Source of the DNA: Campylorhamphus procurvoides
Lineage: Eukaryota > Chordata > Aves > Passeriformes > Dendrocolaptidae
Assembly: GCA_013396655.1 (NCBI GenBank)
Contig: WBMV01007522.1
Location: forward strand, 293,108-357,107
Direction: 5' to 3'
DNA length: 64,000 nucleotides
Part shown: positions 25,401-40,400 of the stretch, piece by piece
Layout of the letters: each line of letters opens with the position of its first letter
Numbering within the stretch: the stretch's first letter is position 1
Program-made: the position numbers and the translations under genes
The notes under the pieces: model-generated
What the model was told of the DNA's origin: nothing
The model's input: the letters and a program-made list of their open reading frames with translations, nothing else
Databases searched by the model: none

Positions 25401-28400
25401 ATGAGAGATCCACTCCCCCAGGGCCCTCAGCTCCATATCTGCATATGTATCATTAATGCAGCCCTTAACACTCTGCACACTGCGCTAGACATGGAGTAAA
25501 CATGCAGTATAGAAAACTTTAGTAAGTCATGGGTCAAGAGGAACATGCTGTCATTTGTACCACTGAAAATCCCACTCTAATAAGATGAAAATACCTCTCT
25601 GCATTACATCTAAAAGGGTTCTTCTCCCATTAGTCACAGACTAAAATCTGCAGCTTGTATTTCCAGGCTCAGATCTGCCAAGTTGTTTCCCAAGGTGAAA
25701 TGAATAGAGGACTGTGAGTTTTTGTGTTTCATTAACAATTAAGAAGGCAGTTGAATAGGCATCTCTGGATCTTTGTCAGCTACCCTGCAAGAGCCCCTTT
25801 TTCCCCACTGTCTTCCAAATATTTCCAGAAAAAGCAGTGTGAAGAAATGCCAGGATGCTTACCTGCATAGGACGAGACAGGGGAGATCTGTAGGGGGTAC
25901 AGCTGGCTCATGCTGAGGGGCTGTTCATCACTTTCTGTTGTCACCTCTACTACCTGACAAACATCAGGAGGGTTGGCAACTATCACCTGCTCCTCGCTGC
26001 TGCCATCAAAGTGCGACTGTCCTACAACTTGGGATTAGAAATAAAAAAAAAATATTACTCATAACACCTTGATCCTGCTGAATCTCTAAGAGCCTGTCCT
26101 TGGAGCCTGCTTGGTATCTGAGTGAGTTTTCAGTAGTCCCAGCAGCTTCTTCCATGCCTACCACCTCCTTTCAGTGGGAGTTCTAAAGGAAATCTGTGAT
26201 CCTCACCCAGAGCAAGCTGACAATATCCTATGGCCTCTGAATGCTCTCACGTAAATTATGCAACGGACGACGAGAACTGGCATGCAAAAAACTGGCCATG
26301 GGATCATGCAAAACACTGTGGGACTCTGATATATATATCACATGAACCAATGAAAAATTTCTCCTCCAATTAGATCTTATTTTTACTGACCTTTGCAATG
26401 TCATCAGTGGTATATAGAAATGGTATATATAGATGGTATACAGTTGTACCTGTAGCCTGCAATCCCCATGGCCTCTGATAGAAAACTACAGTCTGCTTAG
26501 TTATAAAAAGAGGGGTTTCCTAGTCCCCAGCCATATGATACTTAAGAGCACAAAAAATTTAGTATCAAAGGAGCATTATTTATTTCTACAAAGTGAAGCA
26601 ACCATGGTTGCTACCCAAGTGTCCTGAAATGCTTTGCGGACATTAGTTGTTCTACACAACAACCTTTTGAAAAAGGGGGATAAACACAGGTGCCAAGAAG
26701 TTACTGAGCAAAACTAAAGTATGTTGAAAGCCAGAATCTCACTTCTCTGGAGCTGCTTGAGAGAATTTCCTCTGTCTTGTACAACTCTGGTCCCATCAGT
26801 ATGAACTCATGACAAATGTTTTCATTTGAATCCATCATAGAACTGAAAGTCACTAGATAGATCAGAAGAACCCACCGGGATAGAGCCATCTCATAGGATG
26901 GCTAACCTAAACCCACAGTTGTCTAAAAGAAAGGGAAAGACTGTGGATATTCTCTCACTGAACATAAAACTTCAAAGGGAACATAAGGCCAAATCCTGTA
27001 CAAACACAATGCTGTGTTGTTCAAAGAGTACATTTTTTTCTAGACCTGTGAAGGGAAAAATACATAGGCAATGAAATACAATGGATCTTGAAATTCTTCT
27101 GTTAAGGAACCTAAGCATACTAATTATTAATTTTGAAAAAGGCAAAAGATAGCATCTATTCCTGCATGAACTAAGATAAATAAATATGAATGCACATGTC
27201 TATACACACAATTCATTCCTGCATTTTATCTTTAGACACAACTTTTTGCAAAAGACAAGTGACAGGTAATTTTCCCAGGGAAAAGCTGTGTATTATTTTG
27301 CTTTGTGAAGTGCCTGGTAAGCACTGGAAAATCTGCCAAACTTAGATGTGTCTTGTAAGAGACAATGCCAGCATAGAGAAAATTACATACATACTGGATA
27401 GACTTGATTTTTTTAGAGTTGAATCACTACAATTACTACAATTTTGTTCCATATATTTTGTTTCACCTTTCTTGGTTATGAAGCAACCAGCTTTTTATCG
27501 AATGTGGCAAGAGGAGTGCAAGAGCACACATACACAGAGTTAATTTTTATCTGGGAGAAACTAATATTGTGCAACCCTCTCAGGATATGAGCAGGCCATT
27601 TGCACTGTTTTATCTTTTTCCTCAATACCTGATGAATTCTTACCCACCCCAGGAGATAAAATGCACAGCAAAAATGACTGCTCACTCAGGCAATATGCCA
27701 CAACTTCCTGTGAGCTGTATGCATGTCAGAAACACTGCAGGTGCTGCTTTTGTCTTTTGTCCCCTCCAGCTGACTTCCCTCCTTTCTGGCAGAACAGATC
27801 TAATTTACCCTTTTCTCCCAGTTTACATTAAAATCCTTTTTGCAATCCTAAATAAGGGCTTCTCTCTCCAGTCTGGATAAGCAGCACACTTCACATGACA
27901 ATAATTAAAGAACACGGGATGGCAGTTCCCCATCTGACCCTCAGTCAGAGAACAGGAAGCACTAATAGCACTACAGTGCTATTCCTTCAATTTCTAACAG
28001 TAGGAGCAACAATCATATTCTAATACTCTTATAAAGGAACAGAAGCTGATTAAATGAACTGCCATAACGAGCGAAAAACTGCTCACAAATTCTCAGCCAC
28101 ACAAGTACTTCAGGGGAATGACTATGTCTAAGAAATGGGGATCAAAAATAGTCACTGCACATGATTTCTGCCATCTCTCCAAGCAGCATACTAACATATC
28201 TTTCAAACGCTTTTTCGTTCATATTTAAAAGTGGAATTCTAGACAAAATGTTATATGGGTCATATTCCTAGGCATTCTTTCTGCAGTGACAACCTCAGCC
28301 AAAAAAAGAGCTGTCAAAACCCAGCCCAATTATTCCACCAAGAACCAATTATTCACACGCTGAGATGACAGCTAATTCCTAGATGCAGTCTTTGCTGATC

Positions 28401-31400
28401 CTTTTTGTTAGCTCAGTGATGTTAAGAACTATCTCTGCTACTGAGGTGCCAGCAAAAAGAACCAAGTTCCTCCATTCTGCCTGCCGGTTTAAACTCCCCA
28501 GTAAAACAGTACCCCACACAAACCTCTGCTTTAAGCAATGAGAAACTGTCACCCAACTCAGTTTAACTCCCACATAACATTGGCTACAGTCTCCTCATAG
28601 CTGAGGACTACCTTGTGGAGTAAGTTCACATCAGGAAAAGCCAACAAGCATGCCTCTAAGTGCTTCAAGGGGACCACCACCCAGCTACAGAATTGCTCAC
28701 TGTGACTGCAAGGTGGTGGTCTGACCTGCAACCCACGACCTTGCTACTGAAAAATGGATCACCTTGACTGCAACCATGGCATTTTCCAAAGTGCAAAATG
28801 CTGATGGAAAGATGAGTTTGCCAGAGCCAAAAGGCTTTTCCAAGTCAACCGTGCGCTTACTGTGTAAGAAATACATAGAAGTACTTACCTACAACATTCA
28901 CTGTACTGTCAACTTCAGTTTTTATACTGGAGGCCAGGAAATAGTCAGAAGTGACATCATTTAGCCCATTAATCCCAAAAGATGAATCAACTGGCTCTTG
29001 CTAGAATGAAAACAGTACATTGGGTCAGAATTGCTTTATTTTAGAAGCCTGGAGACAATTCATCTCTTTGTTCTGAGATGGTAACAAATCCCATCACTTC
29101 TGCCTGCCATATACCCCCTGGTCTCTGCAGTACAGCATCTTAGAACACATATTTTGGTCCTCTGAGGAGAAGACAGTCTACTTCATTTCCAAATCTTGTG
29201 CTTTGAAACAAATGCTATTTTTAATTTTCAGATTTAGAGTGAACCTTCTGAGAGCAAGGAATTGGTATGCTATTTACTACAAGAGATTACCATTTGAAAT
29301 AAACAAGGAAGAAACATTGCTTTAAAATGGTACTGCACTTAATATTCATCCTCATTCCCTTCCAAACATGCTCTATCTCTTCAAACTGACTGAAAGAAAG
29401 CTTTAGTTTCTATACAGCAATTACTAAATTCTAGCCTTAACTTTTCTCTATGGCAAGCCTGAAAGCAAACCAAAGTGTTTATATTAAATACAGCCTTTTA
29501 GATCACACCATAAACATTACTACAGGGCAACAGCACTGGGAAAATGTGACCTGTTCTACACAGACTGAGCTTTCCACAAGATGCATCCCTGTAGGCCTGG
29601 TACGCTCAACTGGGAATATAAAAATCTTCCTTCAGAGCAGACACCAAAAAAATTAATTCCATAAAGTCAGGATTTCTTTAAAAAGCTATAAACACATTTG
29701 AAGTATTATCTATGGGTCCAACTTCCTCCCTGGAATCAGCTCCCTTACAGGGTGCTTGGTTACAAAGTCTAAAGTCTTCTGTTCTTGCTCTGGGCTGGCC
29801 CTGCAAGGGTAACTCTACCTCACTGCTGAGCCAGAGATACCCGCAGAGAGATGCAGAGCTGTCCGCTGGATCCTATGCCATGCCAGGCTCATTTTCACTG
29901 CTCTAAAGCATTTCATCAAAAGCAGGGCAAAGATGAGCCTCAGGACGTGAGGTGCCAGCCCTTCACAGTACTAACTGCATGAAGTGTTATGCCTGGGACA
30001 AGAAACCGGGGACACTGTGACAGGTCTGTCCCAGATGTCACATGCTGTGACTGTGATCCATCAAAAAGAGCTGTCACTTTGGCAAAAGCACCTTCCCAGC
30101 CATTAAGCAAGGTAAACATACACCCTGCCCCACGGCCCTGCTGCACATCAGAAGGGTGCAAAGTTAAGTGTTAATGGCAACTAGGTCTTTGATGAGCTTC
30201 GCCAGCTGTGTTGAGCCACAGGTCAAAGACCTGGAGAGCTGGAAAAGATAAAATTAGCTGCTATAGATCCATTGAGGATCATGACTGCAGAGACATGTTA
30301 GGGCTGTACACTGAAGCCCTGAGCAGTATCTGGTGTTGTGCAACACAGCAAATGCAGCAGCCCCCATGGACACACTGTGCACACAGCACCTTACTCCACT
30401 GAGGCTTGATTACAGAGAATTTTATTTAGTAGTCCCTTTCAAGCTTCAGAAACAAACTCGGAACATCTTGGAACTCGGGTGATGGTGCCAGATCCACAAA
30501 GAGACTTGGGATATTGGCACAGTTGGTGTTAAATTACCTAAACTTCCAGTGTCCAGATGTCTAGTCTAAGCTAAATGCATGGGGAAAGGTGTCACCAAGA
30601 TTTAAAAAACCCTCTCAGTATGGAGCTTGCATGGTCAAAAGCATACAGTGGGATAATGTAGAATTTAAACCTCAGTGCAGTTCTTTGTTTCAAAGGAAAT
30701 AGGCTGGTTTTATCTGGGCTGCTCTGACACTTTCATTTTTTTCATTGATGTGAGTTCATTTTTTAATGAATTTAATGAATTATAACGACAGCCTGTTTGC
30801 CCAAAAGCCCAGTGGTAGGAGACCTATTTGAGAGGTGGAAGACCTGCTTGTAAACCCCCTTTCCTAATGTGGAGCAGGGATTTGGCAAGGTCCAGAACTC
30901 TTCACATCCATGGGGACAAGCAGCAAGTGTCCTGAGCACCCTGCTCAAACTCAGCAAGGTCTGGGAGGGTGTCCTCACCCCCACCAGTGGTTGCTGTAAG
31001 TGCCCACAGGGTCCAGCAGTGCCAACAATGGGAAGCTCACTGTGAGGTTCTTGCTATGCTGAAGTTGCTGCATAGATCTGTGCTCAGATCCTCAGCTTCT
31101 CCCTCTGCTGCTATTACCCCACTGCAGTTATCAGGCAAATCATGGAGCAGCCTCCCACTCAGCTCCACTACAGAGAAATTTTCAGGGCAACGGTGAGGTG
31201 TTCAATTCAAAACAGGCATGTGGATCTCAGGAAGTCACATCACCAGGCAGCTTTCAGTGATCAGAAATGTGCATTTGCTTTAATTCATCCACCACTCTGA
31301 AGACCAGCCACCACCAGAGTCACTTTATAACAAGCATATCTGGCTGTATGATCCAGATAGGATGGTTAAAAAGTGGTTCCTTTAAGACATAAATTTAAAA

Positions 31401-34400
31401 GTCATAGCATTCTGACATGTAACTCCATGTCAGAACTGCTGGGGCAGCAACTGCCTTCCAAACCCAATTCTAATAGAGCAATTTTTCCCAGTTTTCTGGA
31501 TTCACCTGGCCCAGAGCATCTCCTCGCCAGTGGCTGCAAAGCCTGAACCCAGGCATGGGTGGCACAACCCTTCACAAGCAAGTATCAGAGGACCAAGTTG
31601 TCCTTCCACTGCAAACACAGCTGCTACACACAATCCAAGGACACCAATTTCACTGAAGGACGAAAGTCTGAACCCTCTGAGACTTGCTTTTTCTTTGAAA
31701 AACTGAAGGTGGGCAAAATCCCGCTGGTGTGTAACACTGCCCAACTCACAGAGGCCCTTGGCAGAGGTGTAAAAGCTAGGAAGCACCATGCTTTCCAGGG
31801 AAAGCAACATCAGTCTGGGTTCATGCTCTGAACAAGCAGAAATCTCAGGTAGCAACTGAGGAGCTTTATGACTGAGTTCTAATTGACAAAACATGAGCAC
31901 AGCTCTGAGAGAACTTCTCCCCTTTGCTTAAATGAAAATGAATTTCCAATGCCGTACATGCAGAAATTAATTGCTTCAAAAGGTAGCTCTATTGTTCAGA
32001 AGCATTCCTTCCATAATTACTGTGTTTCTCCTTACACAGAAAAGCAAATGGCAAATGTATTGCTCAGACTGCCAGTTTTCCAACCTCCAGGCATTGTAAC
32101 ACAGGGGCTGCGTCCACTGATGACGTAAGTCATGGTTCTAACAGCCTTCACATTTGAAAAAAAAACCAACCAAAACATCCCGGGTAACTGTAGCTACTTA
32201 ACCAAACCACAAGCATTTGCAAATACCCACCACATTATACTGTTGCGGCTATTAAAAAATATTTGCAACAGACTGTTTTCACAAGCTCTCACTTTATTAA
32301 ACAGCCACTTTTTACCTTAATTTGTTTGAATTTGTCATCCTTGTCGGACTTCGTTTTTTTTCCTGCAACAACAGAAGGAAGATTTCATAAAGTCCTGTGT
32401 GCCATGAGTTATCCTTCACACTTTATATATTTACCAACAAATAGCCCCCAAATGTGCCTCAAAACGGCAGGACCTCCTAGTAAAGGGAAAACACATTTTG
32501 CTTAATTTTACCCCTCCTTTAAGGTCTGTGCAGCCAAAAATTCAGACTGAACACTATGGCTTTGTGTTTCTCTTTTAAAAGACTACAAAAGATAAACACT
32601 ATAGGACTGAGGAAAGCAACTGCACTCAAAAAATCGAAGTGAAAACTATGGAATAATGACAAATTAAGCAACAAGGCCTGTTAAAAAAAGGAAGGAAGGG
32701 GGAGAAAAATATTCTTAAAGGGAAGAAATCAAAATGTATGTCTTATCACATTTTTGACACTCTCACTATAGTTATAGGAAAAGGGAGATTGTTAATCCAT
32801 TTAACGTGAAAAGAGATCACAAACTTCAACCAATATTTTTGCAAATAGTTGTAACCTGGTGGGGAAATCCATATTACAATTCATGCAAAAGTGGTTTATG
32901 CAATCATGCTGGACTTGAGAATCCAGAAAACCACACAGCATGTGACTTTCACAAAATGTCATGTGCCTTGGCAGACCCCAGCGTTGCTGTCCCTGTTCTG
33001 ACATGATGAGACCTCGATGCTGAAGCTCAAGACTTGCCGGTGCAAGCTCAGCTCTACCCCACTGTTAGCACAGATGTGTCCCAGGAATTTCTCCCACCTC
33101 TACTACAAGATATCGCTGAAAATTAAGTATGTTTGCAGCCAAATTATTTTGTTCCCACACATAAATTTAGCCACATGCCAGGAAGAAAGGGCATGTAAAT
33201 ATATATATGGGGCCCAAGATATGTCAGTTTTATAGCAACTGGACTTTCTGCAAAATCTTCTGCTGCAGCAACCATTTCCAGAATCTCATCTTTCAAGATG
33301 AATTTCTGTAGTTCTTACATGAATCTACCACAAAGGAACAGGTTATGATCCAGGGGAATATGCCTATTCATACAAAATACACTATTGACAAGAGACTAGA
33401 CAGTTTCAAAACAATTGTTCTACCTTTAGCAGATTGATCTCCCTTTCAACTATGATTCTGCCCCAAAAATGCCATGGCTCATCATTTCCAGTCACACTGA
33501 CCTTAAACTGCAGCTGTGCCTTTCACTTCTCAATCTAATAGCAAACCCAGCTACAGGTGAACTGAATTGGATTTTAGAGGAACACTCTGCATTTGTTTTG
33601 CAGGTTATCTTTTCCTCTGAAATCCTAGACAACAGAGGATACCAGAGGACTAAGGAAGCCATTGTTCTGCTCCATATACCAATAAAGAAGCCATAAAAAA
33701 GCCAATGAGCCGTAAGTAAACCAACGTTTCTACGTTGAAAGAAACCAAATACTCCTGAGATTGACCTGGTGGTTAGGTCTCCTCCTTGCAGGCATGAGAT
33801 TTAATCCCTAAATTTGGGGATTCAAACAGTTTCCTTTTTCATCATTATCATGCTCTGGGGGCTGGTTTCTCATGATCTTTGTAACTAACATGGTTTCATG
33901 GTTTAGTGTTCTGAGCAGAGCACTTGAAAAGATACCAAAGTGTCTGCCACTGTATTCTGAATGAGCCCTACTGAGTGAAACACGCTGATCTCTACTACCC
34001 CCAATCATATTCCTTGACTGAAGGAGACCTGGGACTAGAATCTCAACACAATTCCAAGGGCTTTAGCGCACACACATCAACAGCTTGGGGTATCACATCT
34101 CTTCAAGCGGCTTCTTCTCTTAACTGAATGTAGCCCATTTTTCATACAGCAGCTCCGAAATTGCAGGGAACATCTGAATAAAAGCATCCAGTTTCACAGC
34201 AGAATTGGTACATTTTGTAGTCTCTGAAATAGTACTAATTGTTAAAGTAATTTCCCTATGCTAGGTTTCCCACAGCAATGTCAGACATCCACTTTCATGG
34301 GGGGCAAAAATTCATTAAATAATTGAGTAATACAGCAATAGAAACAGTTCAGCCTAGGTGCCTCTGGGCAGGGACCCTAAGAAAGGAATCCCTGGACTTT

Positions 34401-37400
34401 TATACCCTTACAGTCTATGTACCCATTCAAATAGTTATTTTTGGGTCTGGGGGCTTCCCATTGTTCACTGGCTCTGGCAGAGTCTCTGTCTCTGTGTGAC
34501 TGACCACCCCCCCACCAGCCTCACCCCAGCTATCCGGCCACAGGCCCCGCTGTCCTTTGTTAGGCAGAGGGTTGGTGCCCACCCTGAGCTCCTTGCTGGG
34601 GCTCCAGTTATTTCCCAGCCAGCCAGGCTTGCACTGGTAGCTTGCATACTGAGATACCTGCACTAGGTGTATTTCTCAACACGACGCCCCCAAGAGCATT
34701 TCATGTTGACAAGCTCTCCCATCTACCTTTTTTGGAAGGTCTTTCAGATAACGGCAGCATCCGGTACACCCTGAAGGCATTGTTTCCTTTCTTTATACTT
34801 TTGTCCTTCACTTCTTCTATGTCAGGCAGTGAGTTCATGGCACAACGGAAGTTTGCCTTCCATGTCTTTGGATCAGGTTTATCTACTCCTGATTGGTATT
34901 TTCCTAAGCAAGAAAAGAAGGTTTAGGAACACGTGACGTGATTGAAAACCTAAGGCAAATTAATAAGAGTGTAGGTTGGCTTCAAGGTATCAGTCTTTGA
35001 TTCTCATGAGAAGCATTCAGACAGTAGCTGAGGTTGCAGTAGAGTGCTGTGATTTCATTTCCATGAACATTTTTAGAACACATGATGAACAGTTTGTGCT
35101 CAAGAAAGACTCAGGGTGCTGCAGATCAGATGTGACTTCACAACAACATGGAAAAGCTTGCACAGCATTTACCTTTATTATGTCTGGCTCAAATCCATAG
35201 AAAGGCATAAAAAGCCTAAGGGCCTGTGTCTACAAAGTGCTGACTGTGCTCTACTCCTGACAGTTTTGAACACAATGCTGTTAACATTTAAATCAATTAA
35301 GTTTCACTGTGTTCATCAATGCAAATGAGTTATGGCACTTCAATAAAGCTGGAGAGTATCGTAGGCCTTGAAAAAAGTTCTTAGCCTCCCACTAATCTGG
35401 AAACTTAAGTTCACTCTCTGTGTTAGAAAAGCAGACAAGGAAGAAGGAAAATGTAATTTTAAATGGGAAAACAATGTGAAAATCTGTCCTGCAGAAAAAG
35501 AGTTCGATACCTGTGTGAATTGCCCAGTTTCTAAATAAGGGAGCATCCTTTTCAACATCCCACCCATGTCTTGCGGCATGCATCCAGGGAATCTGAAAAA
35601 TCTTCTTCTCCTGGAAGGGAAAACAAACAGGAAATGCCAAGACTGACAGACTTGAGGGATCTTCTGATGACTTTAAATCACTCATTTATAAGCACAGTTT
35701 CAGCATCTGCAAGTGTTTTGCTCCCTTTTAACCCAGTGTCACTGTCACTGAAGTCAACAGGAAAATATCCACTGGCGTCACCCAAAGCAGAATACAGCCC
35801 AAGTGTATGAAATACTCAGAAGCCACTTCATGGAAGACGAGCCTGGCAGCTTTCCAAGCTGACACATGGAAAAAACATGCAGTACTACACATTTCTAAAC
35901 ATTCAAACAAAGGCTAGTTTGGCAACACAGACACTTTTATGATTAGAAAAATTACATCTGACGCTAAACAACTATAGGAACAGACCAAATTCAAAGGATT
36001 TAGAATTCAGCCAGTAAATACTAGCATGGTGAAGAGATCTTATAAATTTATATGCCAAGCAAACAGACACATGACTATATGAGCTGTAGACATCTCTCTA
36101 CTGGGGAGAAAAAAACACCAGATACTCATGTGAATAGGTGGTATTGAAGATACTTGAACATTTTAGTTCAGGAACTTTAGGCCAAAGAGAAGTACATTTA
36201 AAGCAACCCAAAGGAAGGCGCTTTTTTCCAATTATTTTTTTAACACACATGTAGCTAAGTCAGGGCATGCCTTACACAGTGGCAGTATAAACTGATTCCC
36301 AAAGGGATCATGGAAGGTATTAGATGTGACTATTAAAGATGATAGTTTTGGGACATAGCTCGGCCTCTGGGAGCCCAGTGGCTTTCAGAGCTCAAACAGC
36401 ATGCATTCCTACACTACTTCCACAAGCACTTAGTACACAGGATACTGGGCCAAATGGATGCTGGGTCAGATGTGCTTTTATGTCATGCGACACTGTAATG
36501 AATTCCTTTGTGCTGACCTACAGGGCTGCTTCAGAACTCTTCATGCTCTTTTCTGCAAAGCCATACAAAAGGAGTTTGTTACACAACACTTGTGTTTTAT
36601 CCCTTCTTGGGAGGAATACATCTTATGTGGCTTCATGCAGACATCTTGCCCTATAAACTTTGCTTCTGCAGGTTTAGATCCAAACTGTGAAGAGGAAAAG
36701 TACTTCCAGGACAAAATGCACTCTCCTCCTGAGGTGGCCACCTGAGCTACACCAACTGAACTGCACCGTGAAAGAGCCTATTTCTCTCCACTAACTACAA
36801 ATAACTACAGACAGGCAGCTCTCCTTTAAATGACTACACTGTAGATATCTGTGGTCAGGTGAGATGTACCCTTTGCCCTTTTGCCTTCCTCCAACAACCA
36901 CTTTTCTTCCTTGTCTGTCTGGTTAATATTTCACTAATGTCAAGGTTAAGTTTATTTCCCTTCATTCCCATGTGATCTTTTCTTTTTTTGAGCTTGCATT
37001 TTGTCCTTCAACTCTTTAGTCCTTTCTCTCATGTACATTCACATTCATCCCTTCTCGCATGGTTTCATCTTTAATTTGGCAAAAGCATTGATTTAACATG
37101 TTCGTCATTCCTCTCAAATCCTCAGGCCCTCATTCTTCCTCTTAATCTACTCCCATCACTTCTCTCCTTTTGCCTCCTTACTCTTCCCCCTGTACATAAT
37201 TAAATAATCCTACAGAGTTGCTCACCTTTCCCCCCCAAGTAGAAGCAGTCTAAAGAAAGCATCAACTTCACTATTTTGTGGTCCAGAGCACTACTGTATT
37301 CAGCAGAGGTAGAATAAGCCTTCCTGCCTTTAGTCTCCCATAGACTATAATAAGCATAGGGGAAAAAAAATTAATACTCCTACGGAAAACGATTTCTTTC

Positions 37401-40400
37401 AAAAAGAACTTTGAGAATTGAACAGATTAAAAAGTCTTCCCATGCTTGAGAGGTTTGAACAATGATACACAATGCTACAGAGATTATATAATGGATTTCA
37501 TATTCCATATGGTAATTCCAAACCTAGCAGACTGAACAAGGCTCCAGACAGCATCCTGTCATCATCAACTGTACTCACTGCTTCAAAGGAAGGTGCTAGG
37601 ACACTCAACAGCAGTCTAAGTGGTCATTACAGTGCTTCTCTTCATTACAGAAAGTTCTTCCCAATCTCAGATGTCTTTAAGCACAAGAATTATAGCAAAT
37701 TAAACACAAATAGGAAAATAACAGAATCCACATGTATTATAATTTGATAAAACATATCTAATTTTACACACCTATACAGAAATTACAGATTTTCTCATCA
37801 ACTATCAAATATCTAACCTTCTCTGAAATCCCGCAAGGCTGCTGATTGCATCAATACCATGTGGTTGTGTGTTCTGCTCTCGTTTACCTGGATGCTTTCT
37901 ATTTAAGTACCAATTCTTCATTTTGCACATTGTCAAACATTACCTATATTCTTCTTCAGTTGATGCTTCCTAGTAATGACCTTAACAGGAAAGGGCTCAT
38001 CAGTGCTTTCTCTTCCACTCGGAAAATCATGAGCTGACTGGTACAGCACTAGACATTTGTGTAGAGTCTCATGTTTTTCTTAAAAAATTAGCCTCACCTG
38101 AAGTCAAAAGCACAACCCATAAAACTTTTGCAGCGTAACAGGAATTGCAACCAAGCTCAAAAGGGAGAAGTTGTGACACTATCAGAAATAGGCATGAAGG
38201 GGAAAATAGTATGGAATACTTGGAACTAGCATTGCAAAATGCTCCAAGCAAGTGAATGAGCATGAGACCACATACTAGCTACAAAGTCATAGAACAAATC
38301 TTAAATAGCAGCATCCTTCTCGAGAGTGATACTCCAAGCATCCATAAAAGCTACAGGTTGCCTCTCGACTTCTGTTACAGCTACTCGGAATGTTTCCACT
38401 CTGATTTCCTTTTCCAGATCCATGAGGGATACTGACCTCCCATTATCCCCCTCCTCACACCACCTCTGCTCTCTACTGAACCATGTCACTTCATTCACAC
38501 TTCCCAGTTTTGTCTCTCTGGGAATGTAAAGAAATTCTCTTCCTCTCTCATGCCATTCCCAGAATAACATTTTCACCAAGTAGGTACACAAGTATTTATT
38601 TTTTAAGCCCTATAAGGAGGGTTTTGTTGTGGAGGTATAATGTGATGAACTGACAGTATGGGAAGGAATTTGGTAAGTCAGCTGCACCTGATTTGTCCTT
38701 TTTAACTGAGAGAGGTTTAGTTCTTTTCTCAGTCTAGAAAAATTCCCCAAGAGACAGCATATGACAAATCCAGAACAGTAGTAATTCCTTTCATATTTAA
38801 ATCTTATTTCCTTAAAAGCTGTGCACACACGTTTCATTCTCTTTATAATCTGACCCACCTTCTCTTCTAAACTCTTTACTGTTCTTTGCCAAACTCTAAT
38901 TAAAATGCACAAATCATAAAATCCCAAAGCCTTCGAAGTCAATTCTGTGGGTACAGAACAGGCTATAGTACACACGACACTCTATCATTGATTCCATGCA
39001 TGGCATTGTTTATGGTCAGGTCTTAAGAGTGAAAACAAAAATATTTTTGGTTTAATGATCCATTGTTGGAATAAATGTTTAAACATTTTTAAAGATAAAT
39101 GCTCAGAAGGGCAATTAGCTTGTTGAGCACAATAAAGTCAATCCAAACTGATAGCGAATCAGAGGGTAGATGTGGGGAATCAGAGTTTAATCAACCTCAA
39201 TGCAGGCCACTTATCCTGGTATCCTTTTTCTGACAGGAGCCAGGGCTATGCATAAAAATAAAAAAATTCAAAATAAGTTATTTGTAAGACAAGCCTTGGT
39301 CAATACAGAATATGCTGAGGACAAAATCTCCTCCCAACTCTTGCATGCAGAAAGTTCATGCCAGAAGCACAAGGCAGGAACTGCTGTAACAACACGATCA
39401 GAGGGCTGCAAACATTGAACAACGTGACATGCCCTGCAAACTGCCTTTATGGGCTGGTGGTCTGAACTTGGAAGAATAGCATAGTGGCAACATTTTTATA
39501 CTGCAAAGGAGGCAAGTACTATTCCTCAAATGTACCAAAAAATGTTAGGTGAATATAACATATAGATGACAACATGGTACTTACGAGTAATATGCTCAAA
39601 TCTGAAATACTGTGCCCTACTAGCTGCAGAGAAATTATTTCAGGATTGGGCAGGAAAGCCCAGTAAGGGACAGCAGATATGGACTGTCAGCAGGAAACCT
39701 GACACCAAAGTAGAGATATTCAAGGAGAGGGACCCCAATGTGGGACTCAAATTACAAAGACAACAGTAAAAACTGGTCTCCTCCTCTTCAGCTGTGACCC
39801 CACTATGCAAGAACAAGGACCTACTCAAATTCACAGCGCAGCTAACTAGGGAATGGATAAAGCAATATTTATTTACTCAGCCACAGCATGTGAGAGCCAC
39901 TGATGCAGGAAGTTCCTGAGAAACAAGATTTGCAGCTGAAATTTAAAGGGCTCCTGATAATTTCATAGTTGTGTGCATTTCTAGCTTTGAAAGCTGAAAT
40001 CAAATATAGTCGTTTCAATTGCCATTCTTCAGCTCTAAAAATGAACACCTGAGCACCACAACTACTACTGCTATCAGGAGAACACCAGACTGGATTAGTG
40101 TCTTACCCAGAGTGGCAGTTTCTATGTTTCTCCACTCAGTTTTGTGTATTTAAACCCATTCTGATAATAACGTAGCCTCTGCAGCCAAAACAGCTTCATG
40201 CTTTTCAGTGGGGTGAATTATTCTCCTGCATACTACAAAACACATCCAACATTTCCAGGGTTTATTACTATTCAGAGTCTCAAATACACTCCTTGGTTTT
40301 ACTGAACCAATTAAAATAAATTCAAATTGGGCACTGACATTTCAGAGCTCACATTTGTGCTCTCAAAGTGTCTAGAGTGCTTAGTAAGAGCTAAGGTTTG

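Noticed and set aside
33765..33835. tRNA-like word (TGGTTAGGTCT with a later GGGGATTCAAAC)
   Set aside because: No cloverleaf can be formed and the B box does not match, so not called as a tRNA or tRNA-derived SINE.
38301..38591. 96-codon minus-strand ORF rich in Glu, Arg and Val in intron 2
   Set aside because: It looks somewhat protein-like, but I could not place it in any family and saw no convincing splice sites around it.
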